Shown: positions 35,101 through 44,325, counted from the first letter of the stretch. The stretch: DNA of 64,000 bases from JBLIRR01 sp049472395 (GCA_049472395.1 JBLIRR010000021.1:31496-95495), one strand, 5' to 3'. Notes: generated by a model not told the origin, from the letters alone. Program-made: numbers and translations.

Positions 35101-38100
35101 TTACAATTTGGCAGGCACAACAACAATCCTTCAGATGGCGAGCATTATTCGTAAATGCAGCCTTTACATTGGTGCTGACTCATCAGGAGCTCATATTGCC
35201 TGTGCAGAGGGAGTCCCGAATATCGTTATTACCGGAGGTAGTCATTTTGGGCGCTTTTTCCCCTATTCGCCTCTTACAAGCCTTGTGTGTTTACCACTTG
35301 AATGCTATGGATGTAAGCTGCAGTGCAAATATAAAACTGTGCCTTGCATAGAGGGTATTAGACCTGAGGTAGTGATTGAAACGATTAATCGCACACTGAA
35401 AGAAAAATCAGAGAAACCCCGTGTGTTTTATCAAGACAAATCATTATGGGAAGATTATTCAGAGGGGCCGGAGTGGAAGTTTTTTGATGGATTCATTAAT
35501 CCTCATAATGTAATCTTAATTCCGGTTGATGAAATTCTATTGTCTGTAAATCTAAGCAAAGAAAATAAAAAGGAGGAAGAGCGTGTGATGGATAGTGATC
35601 TAAATCGGAAACGAGACGAATTGACGAAGGCCCTTGAACTAGATCCTAATAATGCTCTCACTCATCACGATCTTGGAGAAGTGTATTATGAGATGGGTGA
35701 CGGGCAGAAAGCACGGGAGCATTTTGTTAAGGCTAAGGAACTAGATCCTGCCAACAGGGATATTATTTTACATTATAGTGAGGTTTTAAAAAGTCTTGGA
35801 GAATATCAAGAAGCTAAGACAATATTATTATCACATTTATTTACAAGTGGCTATGATAAAAAAATTTTTAGGACCTTAGCCTTGATAGCAGATAGCAATG
35901 AGAGAAAGGGGGCAGGCCCAATGTTAGTTGAAAATGAGGAGAGGTATCTCGTCTCTGCCATAGTGTCCACTTATGATGCTGAGCGCTTTATTTGCGGCAG
36001 ACTACAAAATTTGATAGATCAAACACTCTATCAAAAACATCAGCTTGAGATTATCATCATAGATTCGAGTTCATCTCAGAATGAGAAAAGTATCGTGGGA
36101 GTGTTCCGCATGAGATACGAAAATATCGTATTTGTTCGGACATCAGAGAGAGAATCGTTATATGCTGCACTTAATAGGGGTATTCAACTATCAAAAGCAA
36201 AATTTATTATAAATGCCGACACCGATGACCGGTTTGCTCCAGATGCCATAGAGCGTATGGCTAACGAACTTCATGAAAATCCGGATATTCATGCTATATA
36301 TGGCAATTGGCTCTGCACAAAAGTACAAAATGATACATTTGATTCAGATACTGAGAAAATACTTCAAATTGTTCCTGAATTCTTTCCACCTTTATTATGC
36401 TATGATCAAATCACCTCTCATGCAGTCTTACTACGAAGAAGTGTTTTCAGAGATATTGGTTTATATGACGAGAGCTATAAAGTCTGCGGTGATCGAGACT
36501 TTATGTTACGATTCTCTGTGTATGGATTAAAGGCTAAAAAGCTTGACCATATTGTTGGATTATATTTGGATAATCCGGAAGGCTTGAAACGCTCAGAGAG
36601 AATAGCGTGGGATGTTGAAAATTCCTCCCTTTTTGGGCGATGCCTTTCACCTGAATATTTTATTCTACTCTTTGGCAAACTCACTCTCCCTCACCACAAA
36701 GAGCTCGCTCAACTCTATGCTGGTATCGGTTCATTGGGGAAGTCCCTTTGCTCCCTTAAGGGAGATCCATTCGTGTATGCAGTACTGGCTGAAAAGCTTC
36801 TCTCTCGAGCATTGGATTTTGATCAAACAAATGTCATGGCCTTAAATAATAGGGCTATTATTAAGTGTCTTGCAGGAGAACACGCTCAAGGGATTCATTT
36901 TTTTGAAAAAGCGGAAGAAACAGCTGACCAGGTGAAAAAAGAAGAGATTGAAAAAAATCTCAGTGCAGCGCAAAAGGGGTCATTAACAGTTGAGGATTAT
37001 ATATGGTTTAGCCCGGACTCTACGAATTATTGTATGGAAAGTGAAACCTTGACAATAGAATCAGGACAGGATGGTGAAATGAGTGTCAATGAGGCCCAAA
37101 TGAATAATATGGAACCTGATGATGACAGCCTGTCGGAGTATTCTGAAGAGGATATGCTGACAGGTGAATATACGGAAATAATAAGTGAAGAGGATATTGC
37201 AGAATTAGAAGCAATGGAGCAGATAGAGCTGGGTGAAGAGCTTGCAGACATAGAGGATCAGAAGGAAGTCGGTTCAAATGAAGAGGTCATATCTAAGGAT
37301 GAGCAGGCTTCTGAGGATAAGCAGGCTTTTGATATGGGATTAGAAGCTGATACGTCCCAAGAGGTGCTGGATCAGCAGTGGGCACTCTCAGAGAGCATGG
37401 ATCAGGCGGAAAGTGAGCATACGCAGTGTGAGCCAAGAGAAGAGTGTGGAGAAAAAGCTCCGGAGAATGAAGAGGAAAAATACCTTGAAAGTGAGCAGAA
37501 CTTTGGAGAGGGTATCTTACATGAGGTCGATGCCGGGCGTGAGGTCGATGTCCGCGGAGCAGCAGAGACCATACAAGAAGGCGAGCAGATAGCAGTGTTG
37601 GGCGAAGAAAACCTGAAGGAATCGGAGATAGTCAGTGAGGAAGATTTAGCCGAGCTCGATGCATTAAATTCCATGGAATTTGATGAAATAATGTTTGACA
37701 GATCTTACAACATGAAGAAAAAGGACATTGTCGAAAAGGGTGATTCAGAGGATGAAGAGAAGAGTGAGCAGGAGGAAAGTTATCCGGCAAAGCTATGTGA
37801 TGATGCTTTGACAGCATTAGGTGAAAAGGTGGAGGATCTCGCAGATGAAAAGAAGAGTGAGCATGAGGAAAGTTATTCTGCAAAGCTATGTGATGATGCT
37901 TTGACAGCATTAGGTGAAAAGGTAGAGGATCTCGCAGATGAAAAGAAGAGTGAGCATGAGGAAAGTTATTCTGCAAAGCTATGTGATGATGCTTTGACAG
38001 CATTAGGTGAAAAGGTAGAGGATCTCGCAGATGAAGAAAAGAGTGAGGAGCATGCCCCTATGGATAATGGTCAGTCTGAGATGAGGGAAGAAAAGGGGAT

Positions 38101-41100
38101 CTTCGCAGATAGAAGTATACCGCAGGATATTGAGTGTGAGGAATTAAGGAAGGATGAAGGTGAGCCTGTATCCCCGGAGGAGTTGTATAGAACCAGAATA
38201 CAACCTCTTATCAATGAGGGCAACCATCAAGAAGCGATACACGCTTTTGAAAAACTGCTTGAGCTATTTCCTGATTGTGCATGTGCTCATAATGACCTCG
38301 GGACGCTTTACTTTGATACCGGAGCCAAGCAGAAAGCTTTATCCCATTATCAGGCTGCAGCGGGCCTTGAACCCTCAAATAGCACATTTCAAAAGAACCT
38401 GGCTGATTTTTATTATGTGGAGAAGGGGCATATTGAAATGGCCTTGAAAATTTATTTAAAGATTCTGCAGGATCATCCACAAGATACGGACACTCTTTTT
38501 TGCTTGGGAAATGTGTGCGAGAGCCTGAAAAAATTCGATGATGCGCAGTTTTTTTATAATAGAGTGCTCGCACTTGATCCCTTACATGAAGGTGCGAGGA
38601 AAAATTTGGCAAATCTGCAAGAGCGCACGCTCACTATTTCTGATAAGGAGGTGTCACAAGATTATCTCGTCTCTGCAATAGTATCCGTGTATAATGCCGA
38701 ACGTTTTATCCGGGGCTGCATAGAAGATTTGGAAGCACAGACCATAGCTGAGAAGCTTGAGATTATAATTGTTGATAGTGGTTCGCAGCAGAATGAGCAC
38801 GCCATTGTTCAAGAGTTTCAAAAACATTATGCCAATATTGTGTATATAAAGACGCAGGAACGTGAGAGTTTATATAAAGCGTGGAACAGGGGTATAAAAG
38901 CCGCACGCGGAACATATATTACTAATGCTAATGCCGACGATCGTCATGCAAAGGATGCGTTTGAGCGCATGGCTGCTATTCTGGAGGCACGACCTGATAT
39001 TGTGTTGGTCTATGCAGGAGTCATTATCACAAAAACGGAGAATGAGACATTTGATCGATGTACACCGATTGGTACCTATAATTGGTATGACTGGGACAGA
39101 AATGATTTATTGGATAAAGGGTGTTTTATAGGACCTCAACCGATGTGGCGGAAGAAGGTTCATGATCTGTACGGATATTTTGATGAAGAGTATAGTACAT
39201 CGGGCGATTACGAATTTTGGCTTCGTATATCTCAAACCTATGATTTTTTCTATTTAAATAGGCCATTGGGACTTTATTTACAATCACCCGACAGTATTGA
39301 ACATAAAAATAGGAGCACACATGTTTCGGAAAATATGAAGTTGCTCTCTTTATATAAAGATGCGGCAGAGCGGGGGAGACTCGTGAGATGCATGCCTATA
39401 GATCAATTACAATCATTGAAGGGTGAAGGCATACGAAAAGATCAGGGACGAGTGGAGCAGCTGGTAAATAATATCGAAGAATTCCTCCCGTTGGAAGGGC
39501 AAGACAATGATTATGAAAGCCGTAAGAGAGCCCTTTTGAATCATGAGTGCAGTAAGGAGGATATCGAGCAGTTTATACACAGAGCATCTTGTTTGATCCT
39601 GCATAATACCTCCTGGTGGCCTGAGAGAAACCGTAAGCGTGTTTCCATAATTGTACATTTCTCCGGCCAAGACACGCCTCATGGTGCGTGTCTTGAGAGT
39701 ATCAAGAGGAATACGAAAGAACCATATGAGGTAGTGCTTGTTGACAATATGAATCACCTATATGGTGGGAATCAAACCGAGAATATGCATACACGGGTAA
39801 TGAAGAGCTGTAATGAAGCCATAAAGAATTCGTCAGGGAATTATATTGTGCTCCTTGAAGCTGATACCATAGTGACACAGGAGTGGCTTTCCGGGATGAT
39901 TGAATGTCTTGAAAGTTCATCCGATACAGGTATTATTGGCCCGGTGAGTAATAAAATAAAGGGAGTACAAAAGAGTCTTGCGGCCTATGATGGTTCTTCT
40001 GATTTAATCCCTGTGTATGCCAAATCATTTCGTGAGAGGAATCGCCACCGTCGTATACCTTCGCTTTCAATTGATCCGTCATGCATGCTGTTCAGACGGG
40101 AGCTCCTAGAAAAAATCGGCTTGCTGGATGAGGAGTTGAAGGTAGGGGGGTATGAGTATGAGGACCTTTGTATGAGGGCAGCCCTTGAAGGATATGAGAA
40201 TTTTATTGCGGGAGATGTGTTTGTGTATCATTATGAGCACAGAAATATAGGCGAAAATAAAAAACTTTTTTCAGAGAAATGGACTGGGATCAATGCCCAA
40301 AGTCCTTTAGGAGAAAAGGTGCTGAGCTTAAATGTGATAAGGAATGCCAAGGAATTGAACCATAAAGGAGAACTTGATACTGCGCTTGATCTATTGCTTT
40401 CCGGGATAAAACAGTGCCCGGATGAGAGAAGAATATATTATACTCTTGCTGAGATACTTATAGAGTCTAAACAATACAAGGATGCCATTGATATTCTTGA
40501 GAAAATGCCTCCTCATGATCAGGAGTTAAGAAAATTAGAGTTGATGGGATTCTGTAAAGAGGGACTGGGATTATATAGTGAAGCTGATAAGTGTGCTGAG
40601 TATATCCTGGAAATTAATCCTTCTTCTGCCTTAGCCTTTAATTTAAAAGGGCTTGTGGCATATAAAGAGGGGAGAGGGAAAGAAGCTGAAGATTTTTTCA
40701 CCAGGGCTATTACCTCAGATCCAGGGTATGGGGAGCCATATACAAACCTCGGGGCTATAAAGTGGGAAACAAAGCAAGAAAAGGATGCGTTGAATCTCTT
40801 TTTAAAGGGTTTCATGTTATCTCCCTCTGTGGCGGATATTATCGGTATCTGTCATAGCGCGGTTACTGCTCTTGAAGAATTTGGATGGGCAGAGGTGATA
40901 TTTCGTGATGCAAATGTATTAAATCCATTGAATAAACGAATCAAATTTTTACTTATAGATATTCTTATCAAACAGGGGAAATTTGACAAGGCAATAGAAG
41001 AGATTGAAGAAGCGCTGACACTCTTTCCTATTGAAGAAGGTATGCTGTCCGCAGCCCTTAGGGTGAGAAATCTCCTACAGGTGCCTTCTGAGATACGAGA

Positions 41101-42349
41101 GATAGCAAGAGGAAAGCCTTTGATTTCTTTATGTGTAATTGTGAAAAATGAAGAGAACAATTTGGCTCGGTGCCTTAGGAGTGTGAAACCGGTTGTGGAC
41201 GAAATAATTGTGGTGGATACCGGTTCGACTGATAAAACAAAAGCAATAGCCGAGGTATTTGGCGTGAAGGTATATGATTTTGAATGGTCTGATGACTTTT
41301 CCCAGGCGAGGAACCATGCACTTTCAAATGCGCACGGCAAATGGATATTTATTTTAGATGCCGATGAGGTGATTTCTCCGCAGGACTATGACAAATTACG
41401 AAAAATTGTTCAGGAGGACCATGATGAACCAGGAGCCTATTCATTTGTTACAAGGAATTATACGATGTGCACAAATATTATCGGATGGATTTCGAATGAT
41501 GGCGCCTATAGTGATGAAGAGGCAGGCTCCGGATATATTACAAGTGAGAAAGTAAGATTATTCCCCAATAATTGCGGCATATACTTTGTCTATCCGGTTC
41601 ATGAGGTCGTTGAACCGATTTTAAAAGAAAAGGGTATTAAAGTGGGGAAATGCCCTCTACCAATTCATCATTATGGAAAATTGAATAAAGAAAAGAGTGA
41701 TCGGAAAGGCGATATTTATTATTACATCGGAAAGAAAAAGCTCGATGAAAAAGAAAGCACTACACTTGCTATTCGTGAGTTGGCTATCCAGGCGGGATTG
41801 CTTGAAAAGTGGGATGAAGCTATAAAACTTTGGCAGGAGTTTATCACAATGCACCATGAAATAGTGCACGATCCTGAGGCATTCGTCAACCTGGGTACTG
41901 CATACTGGCATGTGGGCAAGTTTGACGATGCACTTGACGCAGCGAAAAAAGCTATGGAAATCGCGCCGGAAATGAAAGAGGCGCACTATAATTATGCGAT
42001 TTGTCAATTATCACGAGGCAATGTGAAAGAAGCACTTTCTCTGTTGGAAAAACTTTATCAACGAGTACCCGATTATCTTTCCGCACAATTTATGCTCTCT
42101 GCGGCATACCTATGTGACAAAAACAAAGAGAAAGGTCTTGAGCTTTTGGAAAAGCTGCGTCATACGAAACTGGGGCCTGGTCTTGTTCATGCGTTTAATG
42201 AACTTTCCCGAAACCTTATTTTATTCCAACGTTATGATTATGCACTCTCCATTCTTGATGCTGCTATTGAGAGCAATAATTTTAATAAAGAACTTCTGCA
42301 CCTTTTTTCAGACGTTGTCAAAGCAAAAACTCAAAATATTTCTGTGTAA
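32135..42349 (+). CDS. Giant multi-module glycosyltransferase/methyltransferase-like protein with TPR arrays (3404 aa)
   Basis: Approximate modules: 70-240 methyltransferase-like Rossmann domain; 265-560 GT-like domain with LWRVDNDELW; 570-745 second methyltransferase-like domain (IIETGTYKGQGV); 748-1140 GT9 domain (IGADSSGAHIACAEGVP, 1012-1028); 1150-1245 TPR; 1269-1489 GT2 (NADTDD); about 1630-2010 acidic low-complexity linker with three 31-residue repeats; 2012-2169 TPR; 2174-2399 GT2 (NANADD); 2499-2726 GT2 (VLLEADT); 2729-2989 TPR; 2995-3209 GT2 (FILDADE); 3211-3404 TPR. The first two GT2s are internal paralogues (SLYAALNRGI versus SLYKAWNRGI). The ribosome site is weak. No signal peptide or transmembrane segment is visible, so it is cytosolic. 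It lies beside a flagellin and other GTs, suggesting glycan assembly on flagellin or another surface polymer. Confidence 0.88.
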   Translation: MSTSSSSKQAICLQSLTRDEIITHLTSVKTNRQVLNTLQCLKRSEIRNSLNLDEIISRYWQLIDQNQQDYWGFLGALAWCGRNLCPSNFLYIGEVKGEVIAQVAALHPSVNIYIFDYCVSKESGQSMSHQGFLSDLLKTVGHSGDIHYIEGSGVLDLNNFLVSTQSPPQFHLIFIRGSQAFEQVLSYIFLLMPRLIPNGALILAYSSKSLLQKVGEIIRNSHSDYSYLIGSGTSLMLRTRLKQTRLNAVPYSRIDKSVGEIKDDHYVADSTVHFFTPVINGEPFIRYHINVFTQLPFNWYWHIIEGFADPAGEGNENTLWSGQITDEFHRNGLSNDGTSEYLNEIAQQFQHNIFVYRKIEGELWSSILEMINAPLENINEECLLWRVDNDELWSVDHIKDVCSLFKQHPKKTAAYFYCYYFVGPNKYISSFNTWTTLPNDWIRVWRFKPGMKWSRYKPMVLKNAHGQNVGVLNPFTRDETKKRGISFQHCAYMFESQIRFKQAYYGYEGSTESWKKLQDTRGPVNVRDFLPWAKTDALVNDWPAIKGPLLFDREKLDRQKGDPPELPFCSVDLNSHLAKELYALISTLHPTKIIETGTYKGQGVTSIIWHALQDFNVDADFITIEGDKDHYQKAVSYFKKNNMKIHAEYGLTLPGYMMVSSDDKGNTPEQDNVLFKALEKNNFRPDLVCLHSTGDLSSLEFQYLLNFLESECCILLKESFPVFKTDTRFRILAESTGECKFYIVKYVPVKSILFIRTDSLYENILATSMLQYIHEKYKNSKITAVCQENITEIYKACPFIDDLVGIDKINACKDREYINSLIQRLRALKPDLALNTMYSREQLADVLTTKSGAYEKIAFHGDLYNNSEEIRDKYNRYYTHIISSDNESRLEIEWYRDFLKCLSIEGQSLEPKIWTTIFDEIYADEFFHKNNLEQVDTIALFPNALHNKEIYPYYEEVVKHFKNMTFIILGDRGIHRKAQEIYQQFPDRCYNLAGTTTILQMASIIRKCSLYIGADSSGAHIACAEGVPNIVITGGSHFGRFFPYSPLTSLVCLPLECYGCKLQCKYKTVPCIEGIRPEVVIETINRTLKEKSEKPRVFYQDKSLWEDYSEGPEWKFFDGFINPHNVILIPVDEILLSVNLSKENKKEEERVMDSDLNRKRDELTKALELDPNNALTHHDLGEVYYEMGDGQKAREHFVKAKELDPANRDIILHYSEVLKSLGEYQEAKTILLSHLFTSGYDKKIFRTLALIADSNERKGAGPMLVENEERYLVSAIVSTYDAERFICGRLQNLIDQTLYQKHQLEIIIIDSSSSQNEKSIVGVFRMRYENIVFVRTSERESLYAALNRGIQLSKAKFIINADTDDRFAPDAIERMANELHENPDIHAIYGNWLCTKVQNDTFDSDTEKILQIVPEFFPPLLCYDQITSHAVLLRRSVFRDIGLYDESYKVCGDRDFMLRFSVYGLKAKKLDHIVGLYLDNPEGLKRSERIAWDVENSSLFGRCLSPEYFILLFGKLTLPHHKELAQLYAGIGSLGKSLCSLKGDPFVYAVLAEKLLSRALDFDQTNVMALNNRAIIKCLAGEHAQGIHFFEKAEETADQVKKEEIEKNLSAAQKGSLTVEDYIWFSPDSTNYCMESETLTIESGQDGEMSVNEAQMNNMEPDDDSLSEYSEEDMLTGEYTEIISEEDIAELEAMEQIELGEELADIEDQKEVGSNEEVISKDEQASEDKQAFDMGLEADTSQEVLDQQWALSESMDQAESEHTQCEPREECGEKAPENEEEKYLESEQNFGEGILHEVDAGREVDVRGAAETIQEGEQIAVLGEENLKESEIVSEEDLAELDALNSMEFDEIMFDRSYNMKKKDIVEKGDSEDEEKSEQEESYPAKLCDDALTALGEKVEDLADEKKSEHEESYSAKLCDDALTALGEKVEDLADEKKSEHEESYSAKLCDDALTALGEKVEDLADEEKSEEHAPMDNGQSEMREEKGIFADRSIPQDIECEELRKDEGEPVSPEELYRTRIQPLINEGNHQEAIHAFEKLLELFPDCACAHNDLGTLYFDTGAKQKALSHYQAAAGLEPSNSTFQKNLADFYYVEKGHIEMALKIYLKILQDHPQDTDTLFCLGNVCESLKKFDDAQFFYNRVLALDPLHEGARKNLANLQERTLTISDKEVSQDYLVSAIVSVYNAERFIRGCIEDLEAQTIAEKLEIIIVDSGSQQNEHAIVQEFQKHYANIVYIKTQERESLYKAWNRGIKAARGTYITNANADDRHAKDAFERMAAILEARPDIVLVYAGVIITKTENETFDRCTPIGTYNWYDWDRNDLLDKGCFIGPQPMWRKKVHDLYGYFDEEYSTSGDYEFWLRISQTYDFFYLNRPLGLYLQSPDSIEHKNRSTHVSENMKLLSLYKDAAERGRLVRCMPIDQLQSLKGEGIRKDQGRVEQLVNNIEEFLPLEGQDNDYESRKRALLNHECSKEDIEQFIHRASCLILHNTSWWPERNRKRVSIIVHFSGQDTPHGACLESIKRNTKEPYEVVLVDNMNHLYGGNQTENMHTRVMKSCNEAIKNSSGNYIVLLEADTIVTQEWLSGMIECLESSSDTGIIGPVSNKIKGVQKSLAAYDGSSDLIPVYAKSFRERNRHRRIPSLSIDPSCMLFRRELLEKIGLLDEELKVGGYEYEDLCMRAALEGYENFIAGDVFVYHYEHRNIGENKKLFSEKWTGINAQSPLGEKVLSLNVIRNAKELNHKGELDTALDLLLSGIKQCPDERRIYYTLAEILIESKQYKDAIDILEKMPPHDQELRKLELMGFCKEGLGLYSEADKCAEYILEINPSSALAFNLKGLVAYKEGRGKEAEDFFTRAITSDPGYGEPYTNLGAIKWETKQEKDALNLFLKGFMLSPSVADIIGICHSAVTALEEFGWAEVIFRDANVLNPLNKRIKFLLIDILIKQGKFDKAIEEIEEALTLFPIEEGMLSAALRVRNLLQVPSEIREIARGKPLISLCVIVKNEENNLARCLRSVKPVVDEIIVVDTGSTDKTKAIAEVFGVKVYDFEWSDDFSQARNHALSNAHGKWIFILDADEVISPQDYDKLRKIVQEDHDEPGAYSFVTRNYTMCTNIIGWISNDGAYSDEEAGSGYITSEKVRLFPNNCGIYFVYPVHEVVEPILKEKGIKVGKCPLPIHHYGKLNKEKSDRKGDIYYYIGKKKLDEKESTTLAIRELAIQAGLLEKWDEAIKLWQEFITMHHEIVHDPEAFVNLGTAYWHVGKFDDALDAAKKAMEIAPEMKEAHYNYAICQLSRGNVKEALSLLEKLYQRVPDYLSAQFMLSAAYLCDKNKEKGLELLEKLRHTKLGPGLVHAFNELSRNLILFQRYDYALSILDAAIESNNFNKELLHLFSDVVKAKTQNISV
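37760..38038 (+). repeat. Three tandem 93-base repeats inside the giant gene
   Basis: Copies at 37760-37852, 37853-37945 and 37946-38038 each encode the same 31-residue unit (core AKLCDDALTALGEKVEDLAD). Copies two and three are almost identical at DNA level; copy one differs at a few bases. The units lie in the acidic, Glu/Asp-rich linker between TPR-GT blocks. Recent expansion by slippage or unequal exchange is likely, and copy number may vary between strains. Confidence 0.93.
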
Positions 42350-42454
42350 GATATGGCCTTTAGGCTTTAAAAAATAGAAGTGTGGTAAGAAGATACACCT
42401 TAGGTATCCAAAGTATGAGAAACGTTTATAGTAATGTATCTATCGTGCGCTATT

Positions 42455-43213
42455 TTACTCTAATAAACTTAAAAGTCGGGATTGGGCCTCTGTTAAACTC
42501 ATGCCCGGTTCCATCATAAGCCCGTCTTTGATCTCAATGCTTTTATATTCTGCTTCAGGCTCCCCTATATCGGCTGACCCAAATTCTTCGTCGGTATTAT
42601 TCCTGTATTGATTCAGCATCTTCAAGGCATCTTCAGAGAGGGATCCACGCTTCTCTTGGAGTTTTTTAAGTCCCATATCAAGATCTTTTATTGTTGCGTA
42701 TATTTTCTTGTCTGTTATATGCTCAGGTACTATTGGTAGTTCAAATTCTTCACTTTCGGTATATTCAGGGTTGCTTACCATCTCCAAAATTTTTTCATTT
42801 GGAGGAATGGTCAATTGATCTATCTGCTTTTGTATGGCCTGATATTCCTTTAATATGTTGCCCTTTTGTTCTATACCATTATTGAGAAATGGCGGATACA
42901 TCTTTTTTCGTTGAACCAACTTATTTTTCATCTGTTTCACTTGTTCTTCAAGATCCTGCATCTTTTTGTCAGCAACCCGAACATTCATGGCCACTGCATT
43001 TAAACCAGTGGTGAGAGATTGAAGATTATTAAATGCAATGTGTCTTTTGCTCCCTCTTTCGAGCATACCGCTTGCCCATTCAGTTGGCTCTTCTTGCGGA
43101 ACATGGATCTTTTTCCCAATACCAATCTGCGGAGCATTGCTTTCCCGATTTTTACTCGGGCGGCTTAGATCGAGGGATGTCTGTCTCGTTTGTATACTGG
43201 GCGTCGTTATCAT
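42455..43213 (-). CDS. Coiled-coil protein related to the divergent flagellin
   Basis: The 252-residue protein has a charged N-terminus without the usual flagellin D0 helix, then a coiled coil (VADKKMQDLEEQVKQMKNKL). A stretch YPPFLNNGIEQKGNILKEYQ then IQKQIDQLT parallels the HPPYEAESKERE...LREQINQLT part of the protein at 13745. It ends LTEAQSRLLSLLE, similar to flagellin-like tails. I read it as a flagellin-related accessory or minor filament protein. AGGAGGTGA lies 4 bases before the ATG. It lies downstream of the flagellin gene, separated by an attenuator-like hairpin. Confidence 0.6.
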   Translation of the reverse strand: MITTPSIQTRQTSLDLSRPSKNRESNAPQIGIGKKIHVPQEEPTEWASGMLERGSKRHIAFNNLQSLTTGLNAVAMNVRVADKKMQDLEEQVKQMKNKLVQRKKMYPPFLNNGIEQKGNILKEYQAIQKQIDQLTIPPNEKILEMVSNPEYTESEEFELPIVPEHITDKKIYATIKDLDMGLKKLQEKRGSLSEDALKMLNQYRNNTDEEFGSADIGEPEAEYKSIEIKDGLMMEPGMSLTEAQSRLLSLLE

Positions 43214-43233
43214 AATATCACCTCCTCACGCAT

Positions 43234-43273
43234 AAAAGGGCTAGGAGAGGATCCCCCCCTCCTAGCCACTTTT
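43234..43273 (-). terminator. Terminator or attenuator between the flagellin and accessory genes
   Basis: On the minus strand a 9-base perfect stem (GGCTAGGAG, 43239-43247 and 43259-43267 on the plus map) is flanked by A/T pairing and followed by a short T run (CCTTTTA). The ribosome site of the accessory gene starts just beyond it. Partial readthrough would give much more flagellin than accessory protein. Confidence 0.7.
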
Positions 43274-43285
43274 ACATAGCTATAT

Positions 43286-44149
43286 TTAGAATAGCCTGAG
43301 AACCGATTGAGCCGCTTGAGAAGCTATGCTTAAACTTGTAGTTCCCAATGCTTGGCGAGTCTGGAGCATTAACATGTTCGCTCCCTCTTCATTCATGTCA
43401 GCAAGTGTGAGCTCGGCCGCGCCATCAGTCAGGGTGTTAATCATTTTCTGGGTAAAATCCTGCCGTGCAGTGATAGTACTCAAATTGGCGGCCAGTTTTT
43501 TCGTTTCAGCCCTGAGCGTTGATCGTGCATTGTCAAGGTCCTCTAAAGCAGTGTTGATCATGCCGACGTCTGGGACATCAATATTTGTCCAGGCTCCTCC
43601 TGTTCCGGTAAGAGCTGCTGAAATGCCAAGTCCGCTGCCTGTAGAACCTGAAGTTGCGTTAAATCCCTGGAGGGTAAGATTTGACTCAATACCTGTTTCA
43701 TCAAATCGCACTGTTAGACTTTCAGTTGTTCCATTCAAGAGGTTGATCCCCTTATAGCCTGAATCTGCTGCCATGGTATCGATTTGTGACAGGATCGTAT
43801 TAAATTGTTCTCCCAATAGATTTACATCTGTTGTCGTGTCAGCGGATAGGGCTGACTGGGCAAGAGATCTGGCAGATTCGATTAATATGGTAATGGCTTC
43901 GATACCATTATTTGCTGCATTTACCAGCTGTACGGCCTCTCCCATTTCGTCCTTACGTCCTGCGAGGTCTGATGCACGCTGCAAATGTCCTTGAGCAGCG
44001 AAAAAATTGACAGGATCATCAAGGGCGTTGTTGACTTTATTGCCAGTGCCCAAACGTCTAGAGGTTTGCTCCATCAGCTCAGAGGTTTCCATTAAATTAA
44101 ATAGGTTTTTGCGTATCCCCATTGTAAGTGAAATTGTATTGATGGCCAT
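43286..44149 (-). CDS. fliC: Flagellin
   Basis: The 287-residue protein is a canonical flagellin. The N-terminus MAINTISLTMGIRKNLFNL is followed by RRLGTGNKVNNALDDPVNFF and the D1 helix MGEAVQLVNAANNGIEAI. A short variable centre with Gly/Thr/Ser-rich GFNATSGSTGSGLGIS follows, and then the C-terminal NLSTITARQDFTQKMINT and SIASQAAQSVLRLF. The small centre implies a minimal D2/D3, common when the filament is decorated by glycans. AAGGAGA precedes the ATG. A sigma-28-like promoter lies about 150 bases upstream. Surrounding genes are glycosyltransferases. Confidence 0.95.
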   Translation of the reverse strand: MAINTISLTMGIRKNLFNLMETSELMEQTSRRLGTGNKVNNALDDPVNFFAAQGHLQRASDLAGRKDEMGEAVQLVNAANNGIEAITILIESARSLAQSALSADTTTDVNLLGEQFNTILSQIDTMAADSGYKGINLLNGTTESLTVRFDETGIESNLTLQGFNATSGSTGSGLGISAALTGTGGAWTNIDVPDVGMINTALEDLDNARSTLRAETKKLAANLSTITARQDFTQKMINTLTDGAAELTLADMNEEGANMLMLQTRQALGTTSLSIASQAAQSVLRLF

Positions 44150-44297
44150 GGTATTTCTCCTTTTCTAGGTTGTTAATCTGGCATTCTTGCCATAAAATCC
44201 TTCACTTATCATTACCCTACCTACTTTTCTAAAGATTTTTTCCCGGGTTTTAATCTTTTATACCATTTCCCTTTACGCTTTAACCTATCTATGCTTC

Positions 44298-44325
44298 TTA
44301 TCGGATATATTTTTCTAAAACTTCA
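44298..44325 (-). promoter_or_regulatory. Sigma-28 (FliA)-like promoter of the flagellin gene
   Basis: Reading the minus strand, TGAAGTTT, a 12-base gap and TCCGATAA match the flagellar sigma-28 pattern. The spacing equals that at 13632-13659. The leader is about 140 bases and has a perfect hairpin TGGCA-TTCT-TGCCA (44179-44192 on the plus map) 30 bases before the ATG, a possible FlbT target. The rest of the 44150-44586 gap shows no gene. Confidence 0.7.

Noticed and set aside
37632..38003. Minus-strand frame across the 93-base repeats
   Set aside because: It is the antisense shadow of the repeats, with repetitive His-rich text and no ribosome site.
37760..38038. Tandem repeats as a CRISPR-like array
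   Set aside because: Units are contiguous coding repeats with no spacers.
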